A stretch of DNA of 64,000 nt, taken from assembly GCF_000259195.1 (NCBI RefSeq), contig NZ_AJJP01000155.1, forward strand, positions 25,653-89,652. The letters run 5' to 3'. The stretch comes from Pseudomonas donghuensis (GTDB lineage: Bacteria > Pseudomonadota > Gammaproteobacteria > Pseudomonadales > Pseudomonadaceae). The notes beneath the pieces are model-generated. The model made no database searches and was not told the DNA's origin. It was given only the letters and a program-made list of their open reading frames with translations. Positions 1 to 7,625 of this stretch are shown piece by piece; positions within the stretch are counted from its first letter, which is position 1, and each line of letters begins with the position of its first letter. A program made the translations under genes and the position numbers.

Positions 1-203
1 GCCTGATGGAGTGCAGTGCCGGTATCAGCACCACGCCAAAGCACGGCATTGATCTGCTCCCTAGAGGAGAACTTTCAGGCTAGCGCAAGGTTTTGGATTG
101 TCCACCATGAAAAGACGATTACAAAAGCAGAAGAACACACGCTAATGAAACGCTCCCACCCCCCGCCACTTCACCCTCCCCGCCGAAAATAAACGGACCC
201 GCC
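1..203. other. Left edge without a clear gene
   Basis: The plus strand is open from the window edge to a TAG at 81-83. This could be the last 27 or so codons of a gene that starts outside the window, but the residues match nothing I recognise. From 84 to 203 I see no reading frame, promoter or repeat that I can support. Confidence 0.3.
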
Positions 204-217
204 GGGGCTCGCGCCCC
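204..217 (-). terminator. Hairpin after the CAP-domain gene
   Basis: A 5-bp GC stem (GGGGC/GCCCC) with a 4-nt loop lies just past the stop codon of the minus-strand CAP gene. A T-rich stretch follows about ten bases further on. The position fits an intrinsic terminator, but the gap between stem and T-rich stretch makes this uncertain. Confidence 0.35.
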
Positions 218-218
218 C

Positions 219-1079
219 TCAAGGCGCGCCGAACAGCATCGTCCAATACACGCCCTCGTCGCTACGCGAGTTCGCGGCATAGGCCGCGCCCACCTGGGTA
301 AACATCGGGTTCATCAGATTGGCGCAATGCCCGGGGCTGGCCAGCCAACCTGCCATCGCCTTGCTCGGTGAGCCCTGCCCTGCGGCGATATTCTCGCCGA
401 TCTGACGGCCACGGTAGCCCGCATCCCACGCCCGATCTGCCGGCAAATCACCGTTGGGGGCACGATGCGCGAAGTAATTGCCGTTGGCCATCGCCCGGCT
501 GTGTCTCTGCGCCGCCGTCCCCAAGGCGCTATTCCAGGTCAACGGACGTGCCGCGGCGAAGCGCTGGCGACCACACAGGCGCGGCTTCGCCCGTGCTGCG
601 TTGACCTGTGCCAGCAACGCTGTGCTCGCAGATCGCCCATCGCCAAGCTGAGCATCGAGCAAGGGGCGCGCCAGCACCACCCGCCACTCGTTCCGGGCGC
701 GACTGACGCCGATATCGGCAAATTGGCTATCGAGCAGGGCCGCGCAGTAGTCGCTCTGGAGCATGTCAAAGGCCTCCTCGGCATCTTGCGCGCCGACCAG
801 GCGGATGGTTCGCACCGTCACCGCCTGATAGCCGGCAGCCTTCAACCTTTCCCGCAAACCGCCGCTATAGCCGATCGGCAACGCCAGGTTCGACTTCAAC
901 GTCAGCGGCGTCGAGACCCGAACCACGCGCCTCTCGCAGCGCTGGGGCTGGGCGCGGTAATCGTTGATGGCCTCCACCAATTGCCTTTCTCCGCTGGCAT
1001 GGGCGGGGCTGGCGAGCAAGGGGAACAAAGGCATGAGGCAGAGCGAGACAAAGCGGGAGCAGCGGACGGCTTGGCGCAT
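219..1079 (-). CDS. Secreted CAP/SCP-domain protein with a degenerate first repeat
   Basis: The chosen ATG at 1079 begins a clear signal peptide: basic MRQAVRCSR, a hydrophobic core, then a cleavage region near SPAHA. Upstream TTG starts would bury it. The C-terminal half is a recognisable CAP (SCP/PR-1) domain. It has the N-terminal NAARAKPR stretch, a histidine in FAHRAPNG, the GENIAAG motif, and SPGHCANLMNP followed by a VGAAYA strand. The N-terminal half repeats the outline (INDYRAQPQRC, then DIGVSR and a WRVVLARP strand) but lacks the histidine and GENIAAG signatures, so it looks like a decayed second CAP copy. The family is secreted and structurally diverse, and the substrate is unknown. 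The gene stands alone, without operon partners. Confidence 0.8.
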   Translation of the reverse strand: MRQAVRCSRFVSLCLMPLFPLLASPAHASGERQLVEAINDYRAQPQRCERRVVRVSTPLTLKSNLALPIGYSGGLRERLKAAGYQAVTVRTIRLVGAQDAEEAFDMLQSDYCAALLDSQFADIGVSRARNEWRVVLARPLLDAQLGDGRSASTALLAQVNAARAKPRLCGRQRFAAARPLTWNSALGTAAQRHSRAMANGNYFAHRAPNGDLPADRAWDAGYRGRQIGENIAAGQGSPSKAMAGWLASPGHCANLMNPMFTQVGAAYAANSRSDEGVYWTMLFGAP

Positions 1080-1266
1080 GGGGCGAACAGCTCTGATGGG
1101 ATGACGGCGGTAATGCCGAAAAAAGGGCTCGGCTAAGACTGCGATCCTCAACACAAGGTTCACGCGCAAAGGGTACAAATTTATTGTTGGAGCAATGCCT
1201 CCATTCCAGGCTGACGCCTTCTAGTCGGACCGGTACAAAAAGCGGCCGTAGGCCCTGTCCGTTTCC

Positions 1267-1878
1267 CTAACGAAGGACGCTATAAATCTCAGAAACCACC
1301 TGCATCGTTGCGTCTTCGACCGTTCCTTCATTACGGCATAAAACCCAGCCGTGATCTGCAACTGCTCGCTCGAACGCCTTGGTACTAGCCACATGTTCCT
1401 CCAGCTTATGCATCACCGTACTGTTCAGCCCACGGGTACGTGCCGCTGCCCTCGCCCATGAAACCTCAGGGGGGGTGACGACCCCGACATGCAGGTCTGG
1501 CACTCGCACGTTGCGATCCATGTTCAACTGTAGAATCTCTGCAAACGGGACCATCCGGCGAAACGCGGCATCGGACGGGTACCAGCGATCGATCAGGATG
1601 ATGCTGTCCGCTGGTTGTTTGGTCAGCACGTGCTGGGAAATCCAGGTACGGCTATCAGCAAAGCGCTCACACACCCCCAACTCCAGATCCCGGCTGGGAT
1701 TTCTGACGAGCGTGTTAACCAGGGCCATTGTTTCACCCCGATAAGGGTCGCTTTTTTTCTCGCAGAGTCGGATCACCTTTTTGTTGTCTGCCCGCAGTAC
1801 TTTCGTCACGGCCTCCAACAGTGTGGTTTTGCCGGTGCCCTTGGGCCCATCGAGAGAAACAAACAGCGGACGATTCAT
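1267..1878 (-). CDS. P-loop nucleoside/nucleotide kinase-like protein
   Basis: This 203-residue protein opens with a strand and a Walker A motif, GPKGTGKTT (residues 11-19). A central LIDRWYPSD stretch resembles the DR(Y/F)xxS motif of thymidylate kinases, and an ARAAARTR segment could be the lid. The length fits the dTMP kinase superfamily. The housekeeping tmk gene normally sits beside holB and pilZ, which are absent here, so this is probably a divergent relative with another substrate. The gene is isolated between two secreted-protein genes and seems less GC-rich than its neighbours, which hints at acquisition. The ATG at 1878 gives a complete P-loop domain. The substrate is inferred only to superfamily level. 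Confidence 0.65.
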   Translation of the reverse strand: MNRPLFVSLDGPKGTGKTTLLEAVTKVLRADNKKVIRLCEKKSDPYRGETMALVNTLVRNPSRDLELGVCERFADSRTWISQHVLTKQPADSIILIDRWYPSDAAFRRMVPFAEILQLNMDRNVRVPDLHVGVVTPPEVSWARAAARTRGLNSTVMHKLEEHVASTKAFERAVADHGWVLCRNEGTVEDATMQVVSEIYSVLR

Positions 1879-2116
1879 TCTTCAAACAACGCTTGATATA
1901 CAGTTTTTTGCCCAGTTCGCTCGCTGCACGCGCTTGGCGCGACTATGCGAATCGAATGAAGGGCCGTGATGAACAGACAGTGATGAACACTCTACTGGTT
2001 TCTGGCTGACAGGTCTCAAAATCTCGGGCTACAGCCGCTTATGAGCATCGCCTCGCCCAAATGAGGCGACAGCAATTATGATGCTTACCCGTCAGACAAC
2101 TGGAAGTCCGATCCTC

Positions 2117-3148
2117 ATGCTCAAGCCCTTGGCCGTACTGACCCTCGCTTGTGCTTCTGGCTACGCGAACGCCGCGCCCACCGACCTCACCGGCGTCTGG
2201 AAAGGCACCCTCGGCAAGGCCCCGATCACCGCCTGTTTTAACGCCGCCCCCGACAGCAACGGCAGCTACTACTACCAACGCTTCCTCACGCCGATCCAGC
2301 TAACCCGGGAAAAGTCCGGCGAACCCTGGGCCGAAGACGGCAAGACCGGGTTCTGGCAACTGGACGCCCTCCAGGGCGAGACGCTGACCGGAACCTGGAC
2401 CAAGGCGGCAGGCGGCACGCCGTTGCCCTTGGCGCTGACGCGGTCGAGTGCCGAAGGTTGTGGTGGCGACGCCTATAACGCGCCAATGGAAGCGGCACCG
2501 TTGCCCGTCAAGGTAGAGAAAAATACCTTCGGCGAACACGCTTATCAGGTCAGGACCCAAGGCGCCCAGGTCACCTTGAAGCTGGAGGGAGATGGCCCAG
2601 CCATCCACAAGATCAATCGACACCTGGCACGCCTAGCCGTCAGCCCCGAGGGCCAGCAAGCGTTCTTCAGCGAGCGACGCGAATACCTGGGCCGCGGCGG
2701 CTCCGCCGAAACCAGCGAGATCAGCGTTACCCCCACGTACTGGTCGTCTCAGTGGATCACCGTCAAGTTCTACCGCTGGACCGCAGGCTATGGTCGCGGC
2801 GGCATCAGTTGGGGCCTGCACACCTGGAACCTGCAGACCGGTGAAAGCGTCGATCCCTGGACCTGGATCGGTACGCGCTTTGAGTGGTACAGCCCGTTCT
2901 CCGGGCATGTCAACCTGCCGAAAAAATTCGCCACCTGGCTCCAGACCCAGGCCACAGCGGACAGCGACTGCCCCGGCGTGGCGAGCTACGCCTCCTACGA
3001 CCTGAGCTTCGACACCCAGGGCATGCGCCTGGCCAACCAGGCCACCGGCGATGGCTGTGACGTAGATGTGACCTTCAGTTGGAAGCAGGTGGAGCCGCTG
3101 CTCTCGGCACAGGGTCGGGCAGCGCTGCCAAGCTTGCAGGTGCCGTGA
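2117..3148 (+). CDS. Secreted protein of unknown function
   Basis: The ATG at 2117 is preferred because it starts directly on a signal peptide (MLKPLAVLTLACASGYANA, cleavage after ANA). The upstream ATGs add a non-hydrophobic leader. The mature protein, about 325 residues, begins with DLTGVWKGTLG, a pattern often seen in small beta-barrel domains that respond to low-complexity ligands. It continues with aromatic- and glycine-rich beta sequence, including GRGGISWGLHTWNLQTG. The two cysteines in the last 70 residues may form a periplasmic disulfide. I recognise no catalytic motif or named family. Its last 74 bases overlap the convergent peptidase gene, so transcription of the two may interfere. 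Confidence 0.65.
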   Translation: MLKPLAVLTLACASGYANAAPTDLTGVWKGTLGKAPITACFNAAPDSNGSYYYQRFLTPIQLTREKSGEPWAEDGKTGFWQLDALQGETLTGTWTKAAGGTPLPLALTRSSAEGCGGDAYNAPMEAAPLPVKVEKNTFGEHAYQVRTQGAQVTLKLEGDGPAIHKINRHLARLAVSPEGQQAFFSERREYLGRGGSAETSEISVTPTYWSSQWITVKFYRWTAGYGRGGISWGLHTWNLQTGESVDPWTWIGTRFEWYSPFSGHVNLPKKFATWLQTQATADSDCPGVASYASYDLSFDTQGMRLANQATGDGCDVDVTFSWKQVEPLLSAQGRAALPSLQVP

Positions 3149-4241
3149 GCAACGCCTGGATGTAACCGGCCAGCCGTTCTTCACGCGGGCCCTGGGACCG
3201 ATCCTGACTGTTACCGGCCAGGCGCACGGCCTGCTCAACAGGGTGCGCCAGGTGGTTGGCATCGCCGGCAAGAGCAGCGCGCAGTGCCAGGCAGCGCGGC
3301 CGGAAGCTTGGGGCGTACCAGTCGGTTTCTTCGTTGAACAAATGGTCATGCAGCTCGCGGGCATCGCGCTCAAGCATGGCTCGGGAGAAGGCCAGCTCCG
3401 CCCGCAGAATCGCCAGCAGCACCATGCACTGCTTGAGCACCAGGGATGGCGACGCCAACATGGCCTCCAGCTCCTTCCCAAGCGCTACGGCGCCCGCCCA
3501 ATCCGCCTGATTCTGCCGGGCATACAAGCGATAGCCCAGCGCACTCAACGGCGCCGGCATCGGCTGGGTACTCAGGTGATCAAGATCGGCGCCGGGCAGG
3601 TCTTCGGCTTGCATACCCGCAGCCCCCAAGGCCATCAGGCGCACACCGGCCAGTGCCTGCCCCTGTTCATCAGGCTTGTAGAGCCAGGCCAGAAATACCG
3701 CCCCATCACTGACCCGGCCCGGCGCGACCGTGGGCAGCAGATTGGCAAGGCCGGTGGTCAGATTGCACACCCCGAGCGCCAGTACCAGCGCCGCAAACTC
3801 GCCGCCCAGCAGCGGATACAGCACCAGGCACAGGCCCGCGAACAACAGGTTGAGCAACGGCCCCATCAGCGTGAAAACCAGCATGGGCCGACGCAATGGC
3901 TGGTGCGGGGCATGCGCTGCCATGACATAGCCGGCCAGTGGCTGGCCTTTGCCAAGGCGCGACCAGCGAGCCTTCCAGCCACGCTGCAGCGGCTGAATCT
4001 CCAAGGCCAGCACCCGCGCCGCCAGCACCGTCATGCCAACCCATTTGGCGCCCAGATAGTGCCCGCCTTCGTGCACGCAGAGGCTGACCACGCCCAGGAT
4101 GCAGGCCATGAACATGGCTGAAAACGGCTGCAAACCGACCTTGATGCTCTCGCCAAGGATGAGCGCCGACAGTAAAAAACCCGCAATGCCGATGGCCAGT
4201 TGCAGCAGTACCAACAGCCGATGTATTCCTCTGAGCAGCAT
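3075..4241 (-). CDS. Membrane protein with M50-like HEGGH metalloprotease site
   Basis: The start at 4241 is supported by an AAGG ribosome site eight bases upstream; the longer frame has none. Hydrophobic segments at about residues 8-30 and 38-57 lead into HEGGH (57-61), the zinc motif of site-2-type (M50) intramembrane proteases. Further hydrophobic helices follow (about 105-150), with GPLLNLLFAG and ANLLPTVAPGRVSDG resembling the N-x2-P-x-x-DG signature that supplies the third zinc ligand. The C-terminal 180 residues are soluble and helical. Such enzymes cut transmembrane anchors or act as ER-type housekeeping proteases. The substrate is unknown. The gene is convergent with, and overlaps, the upstream secreted-protein gene. 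Confidence 0.7.
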   Translation of the reverse strand: MLLRGIHRLLVLLQLAIGIAGFLLSALILGESIKVGLQPFSAMFMACILGVVSLCVHEGGHYLGAKWVGMTVLAARVLALEIQPLQRGWKARWSRLGKGQPLAGYVMAAHAPHQPLRRPMLVFTLMGPLLNLLFAGLCLVLYPLLGGEFAALVLALGVCNLTTGLANLLPTVAPGRVSDGAVFLAWLYKPDEQGQALAGVRLMALGAAGMQAEDLPGADLDHLSTQPMPAPLSALGYRLYARQNQADWAGAVALGKELEAMLASPSLVLKQCMVLLAILRAELAFSRAMLERDARELHDHLFNEETDWYAPSFRPRCLALRAALAGDANHLAHPVEQAVRLAGNSQDRSQGPREERLAGYIQALLTAPASLAALPDPVPRAAAPPASN

Positions 4242-4370
4242 TATCCAGTCCTTGATAAACGGGCCGCGCATTGAAGCACCGGTTCTGGACCGACATCAAT
4301 GTTCATTCGCAGCCTGCAACGACGCGGCGTTGACGCCCATTCAAGCACAACCTGAACGAGGTAGCTTGCA

Positions 4371-4398
4371 CCCGCGAACCCGTTTCCAGGTTCGCGGG
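4371..4398 (-). terminator. Strong hairpin downstream of the first autotransporter
   Basis: CCCGCGAACC and GGTTCGCGGG form a perfect 10-bp stem around an 8-nt loop, between the autotransporter stop (4435) and the peptidase start (4241). There is no run of T, so it may be an RNA-stabilising or bidirectional terminator rather than a classical one. Confidence 0.5.
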
Positions 4399-4434
4399 GC
4401 GGGTACAACACCTTGCATGTCTGTTGCCGGGGCT

Positions 4435-7400
4435 TCAGAACGCCCAGTCCAGGGTCAGGCCGACCCCGTGGCTCTTGTCGCGACTACCCAGCAGTCCGTT
4501 GTAGTCCAGGTTGACCCGGGCCTGGCGACCCAGCGCGATCCCCGCCCGTGCACCGACCACCGCCGCATCACGATCCAGGGACAGCGCCTGGACCGTGTAG
4601 GTATCGCCCTGGCCAGCGAAGGCCAGGTGCTGGTCGGCCCCGGTGGAACTCAGGTTGTGCTGCCAGCCCAGGGTGGCGGAAAGCTCCACCGCCTGGCCGC
4701 CGGACAATTGCAGTTGCTTGCCGGCGCGCATGCCCAGGGTCGAGAGCCAGGCATCCCGGTTATCCTGCCCACCCTTGAGCGCAGCAGCGCCGCCATGTTC
4801 CTTGAAACTGTCGCTGGCTATATGCACATAGGCCAGGTTGGCGAACGGCTCCAGCGCCATGCTCGGCAGTGCGACCTTCCAGGCGGCCTCGCCGAACACC
4901 TGAGTGCTCTGGGCATCGCGCTTGCTCTTCTGGCGATCGCTGACCTCGTTGTACTGCAGCTCGCGCTTGGTCTCGATCCGGTGCCAGCTGTGGCTGCCGC
5001 CCAGGCTCAGGCGCATCTGCTCCAGTTCCTTGCCTGCATAGGCACCCAGATGGTAGCTATCGACGCTGGCCGAGGAATGACGACCATCGCCCATGCTCAG
5101 CGAACTGTCGCTGTAGCCGGTGAAGACCCCGACGCGAGTGTCCTCGCTCATCTGCCCGTCGATCCCCAGCAACATGCCGCCAATGGAACTGCTATAGCGC
5201 GCCCGAGCGGAATCACCCTCGGCCTTGCCCCAGGCCCCCAGGGCCTTGACCCACAGGCCGTTGCCCTGGCCTTCCACGGCCGGCGCGGCGGCGACGCCCT
5301 GCTGGCGGGTACGCTCGCCCACGGCGTCGCGCAACTGGCGGCTGTCGTTGAGCAGCAGGTTGCCCACCGCCGGGTGAATTTCCCCGGACAGTTGATCGAA
5401 AGCCTGCTGGGCGCTGCCGGCATTGGCCGACAACAGCAGGCTCTCGTAGACCGGGTTGCCCGCGCCGAGCTGATCGGCGGCCGCGGCCACCGAACGCTGG
5501 TTGGCGTTCAAGCCGACACTGGCGAAAGAAGTGGCGTTACGCTGCACTGCCAGCTGCACCCCGCTGCCGGTATAGGCCAGGCCACCACCGAGGAACAGTG
5601 AGTTGGACTGCACACTGGCGAAACCGCCCTGCACGCCGCCCGCGGCCTCCAGGATGTCGTACTGACGCCCCACCAGGCTGGTTGTCCGCTGGGACTGCAG
5701 CGAAACCCCGGGGTTCTGCAGATCCAGGGCCAGGTTCGCACCGTCCAGGAAAGCCTTGCCATCGCTGACCAGGCGGTCGCTGCCAGCGGCATCCACCTCC
5801 ACGGCATAGGTCGAGCCCGGCTGGAAGGTCACATCGGAACTCACGTGCAAGGTGCCGATGGAGTTGCCTGGCGCCACCACGCCGCCGGCGTTGGCCACCA
5901 GCGCGCCGATCCGGCCATTGCCGCCCAGCACGCCGCCGTCATTGACCGTCACCGCCGATTGCAGTGAACCATTGACCGCCAGCCGTCCCTGGTTGACCAG
6001 GGTCGGGCCGGAGTAAGTGCTGTCACCGGTAAGCACCAGGGTACCGATGCCCTGCTTGGTCAGGCCGCCATGGCCAGCGATATCGTTGCTCCACAGGTCC
6101 AGCCCGCAGCCCAGGTCGTTGCAGCGCCGCTGGGTCGGCTTGCCGGCATCCACCAGGGCGCCGATACCCGGCAGATCGACCACGAACTGGCTCGGCCCGT
6201 AGCCACCGGCGATGCGGAACGCCAAGGGAATGTCCTGTTCGGTGACCAACATGCCCGGGCCCCGCAGACCCTTGTCCAGGTCGATCATGCCCCAGCCGTA
6301 CAAGGCATCGATGCCGGGTGCGCCCATGTCGGTGGCGGTGGTGCGCAGCACGCTGGCGATCTGTGCGCCGCTCATGTAGGGGAAGCGCTCCATCAGCACC
6401 GCCGCCGCACCGGCGGCATGGGGCGCGGCCATGGACGTACCGTTCTTGTTGGCATAGCCCTGGGTCAGGTCTTCCAGGCTGGTGCCGCCAATCACCGCGC
6501 TGTAGATCCGGGTGCCGGGGGCCGATACGCAGAAGCTTGCGGTATAGCCGCAACGGGAAGAGAACGTGCTGATCAGGTACGGGTTGGCGCTGCTGGTGTC
6601 GGGGTTCTGCTGCAACGCCGCCACGGTCAGCCAGTTGGGGGCAATCTCCGGGACGAAATAGGCCAGCCCGGCAATCGCATCGGGGTTGTTCAGGTTGTAG
6701 TCGTTGCCGGCGGCGAAGATCGTCATGACCCCGCTGCGGGCGGCGGCGATGGCCCCGTCATAGGCGCCACCGGGCATGGTGCCCAGCAGTGGCTGGATCT
6801 GCGCGAACTGCGCCCGGGCATCGTCCACGGTGAAATGCGGGAACTCCGGATTGCGCCCACCCTTGGCGAAGCGATCGGTGATGCCGATGCCCCAGCTGTT
6901 GTTGATGATCCGCGCGCCGCTGGCCACCAGGCTGTCCCAGCCGGCCTTGTACACCGCGCCATCGTTGCCCAGGACGATGCCATCCTCGGGGCCGGGGTCG
7001 CCGTTGTCGGCGCTGATGATCTGCGCATCGAAGGCCACGCCGTGCATCGACACGCCGTCACGGTTGCCGGCGGCGATCCCGCCGACGTGGGTGCCATGGG
7101 AACCGAGCTTGCCATCCGAGCCCACCGACGGGCTGCCGTCATAGCGGAAAACATCGCCGACCTTCACCGGGATGTAGGGGTCGGTGTACTGGCGGATACC
7201 GGTGGTGACCAGGGTCACCATCTTGTCCTTGCCGGCAAACTCCGGGTGCTGGGCGTATACCGGCTGGTCGAAGATCCCCAGCTTCACCCCCTTGCCGCTG
7301 TAGCCGGCGGCATAGGCGCTGTCGGCGTGGATCGCCCCAAGCCCCCAATCGGCCTTGAATTCGCTGCTGCGCCAGCTGCTGGCGTCGCCGAGGCGCCCAC

Positions 7401-7524
7401 TCTCCACGTAGGGTGCGGCCTGGGCCGTGCCCATCAGCGCCGCCCAGCCCACCAATGCGCGACCCAGTGGGGCCAGGGGCCAGCCCTGCCCGAGCACGCT
7501 GTCATCCTTTCTGACTTGCTTCAC
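4435..7524 (-). CDS. Subtilisin-type (S8) serine protease autotransporter
   Basis: This is a type V secreted protease. The GTG at 7524 is chosen because AAGGAAGG lies five bases upstream; an ATG at 7545 has no ribosome site. A signal sequence ends near GTAQA (about residue 36). The catalytic triad is visible as Asp86 (GIFDQ), His143 (SHGTHVGG) and Ser364 (NGTSMAAPHA), with Asn274 in AAGND for the oxyanion hole. A passenger-linker region follows (LVLTGDSTYSGPT, GGNGRIGAL, APGNSIGTL), typical of autotransporter strands. The last 280 or so residues form the outer-membrane beta barrel and end in aromatic Phe. A second, paralogous copy lies directly upstream on the same strand. Surface or released protease is expected; the substrate is unknown. 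Confidence 0.92.
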   Translation of the reverse strand: MKQVRKDDSVLGQGWPLAPLGRALVGWAALMGTAQAAPYVESGRLGDASSWRSSEFKADWGLGAIHADSAYAAGYSGKGVKLGIFDQPVYAQHPEFAGKDKMVTLVTTGIRQYTDPYIPVKVGDVFRYDGSPSVGSDGKLGSHGTHVGGIAAGNRDGVSMHGVAFDAQIISADNGDPGPEDGIVLGNDGAVYKAGWDSLVASGARIINNSWGIGITDRFAKGGRNPEFPHFTVDDARAQFAQIQPLLGTMPGGAYDGAIAAARSGVMTIFAAGNDYNLNNPDAIAGLAYFVPEIAPNWLTVAALQQNPDTSSANPYLISTFSSRCGYTASFCVSAPGTRIYSAVIGGTSLEDLTQGYANKNGTSMAAPHAAGAAAVLMERFPYMSGAQIASVLRTTATDMGAPGIDALYGWGMIDLDKGLRGPGMLVTEQDIPLAFRIAGGYGPSQFVVDLPGIGALVDAGKPTQRRCNDLGCGLDLWSNDIAGHGGLTKQGIGTLVLTGDSTYSGPTLVNQGRLAVNGSLQSAVTVNDGGVLGGNGRIGALVANAGGVVAPGNSIGTLHVSSDVTFQPGSTYAVEVDAAGSDRLVSDGKAFLDGANLALDLQNPGVSLQSQRTTSLVGRQYDILEAAGGVQGGFASVQSNSLFLGGGLAYTGSGVQLAVQRNATSFASVGLNANQRSVAAAADQLGAGNPVYESLLLSANAGSAQQAFDQLSGEIHPAVGNLLLNDSRQLRDAVGERTRQQGVAAAPAVEGQGNGLWVKALGAWGKAEGDSARARYSSSIGGMLLGIDGQMSEDTRVGVFTGYSDSSLSMGDGRHSSASVDSYHLGAYAGKELEQMRLSLGGSHSWHRIETKRELQYNEVSDRQKSKRDAQSTQVFGEAAWKVALPSMALEPFANLAYVHIASDSFKEHGGAAALKGGQDNRDAWLSTLGMRAGKQLQLSGGQAVELSATLGWQHNLSSTGADQHLAFAGQGDTYTVQALSLDRDAAVVGARAGIALGRQARVNLDYNGLLGSRDKSHGVGLTLDWAF

Positions 7525-7625
7525 TACGACCTTCCTTAGTTGCATTGATGAAAAACCGCGTTGGTCAAACTCCGTATTGCAACGCCTGGCCGGCGAGCCC
7601 TTGGCACCACCAGCGCCACGGCGCT

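Noticed and set aside
2049..2068. CGCCTC/GAGGCG inverted repeat before the secreted protein gene
   Set aside because: Six-base stem only, no T run and no context; common by chance in GC-rich DNA.
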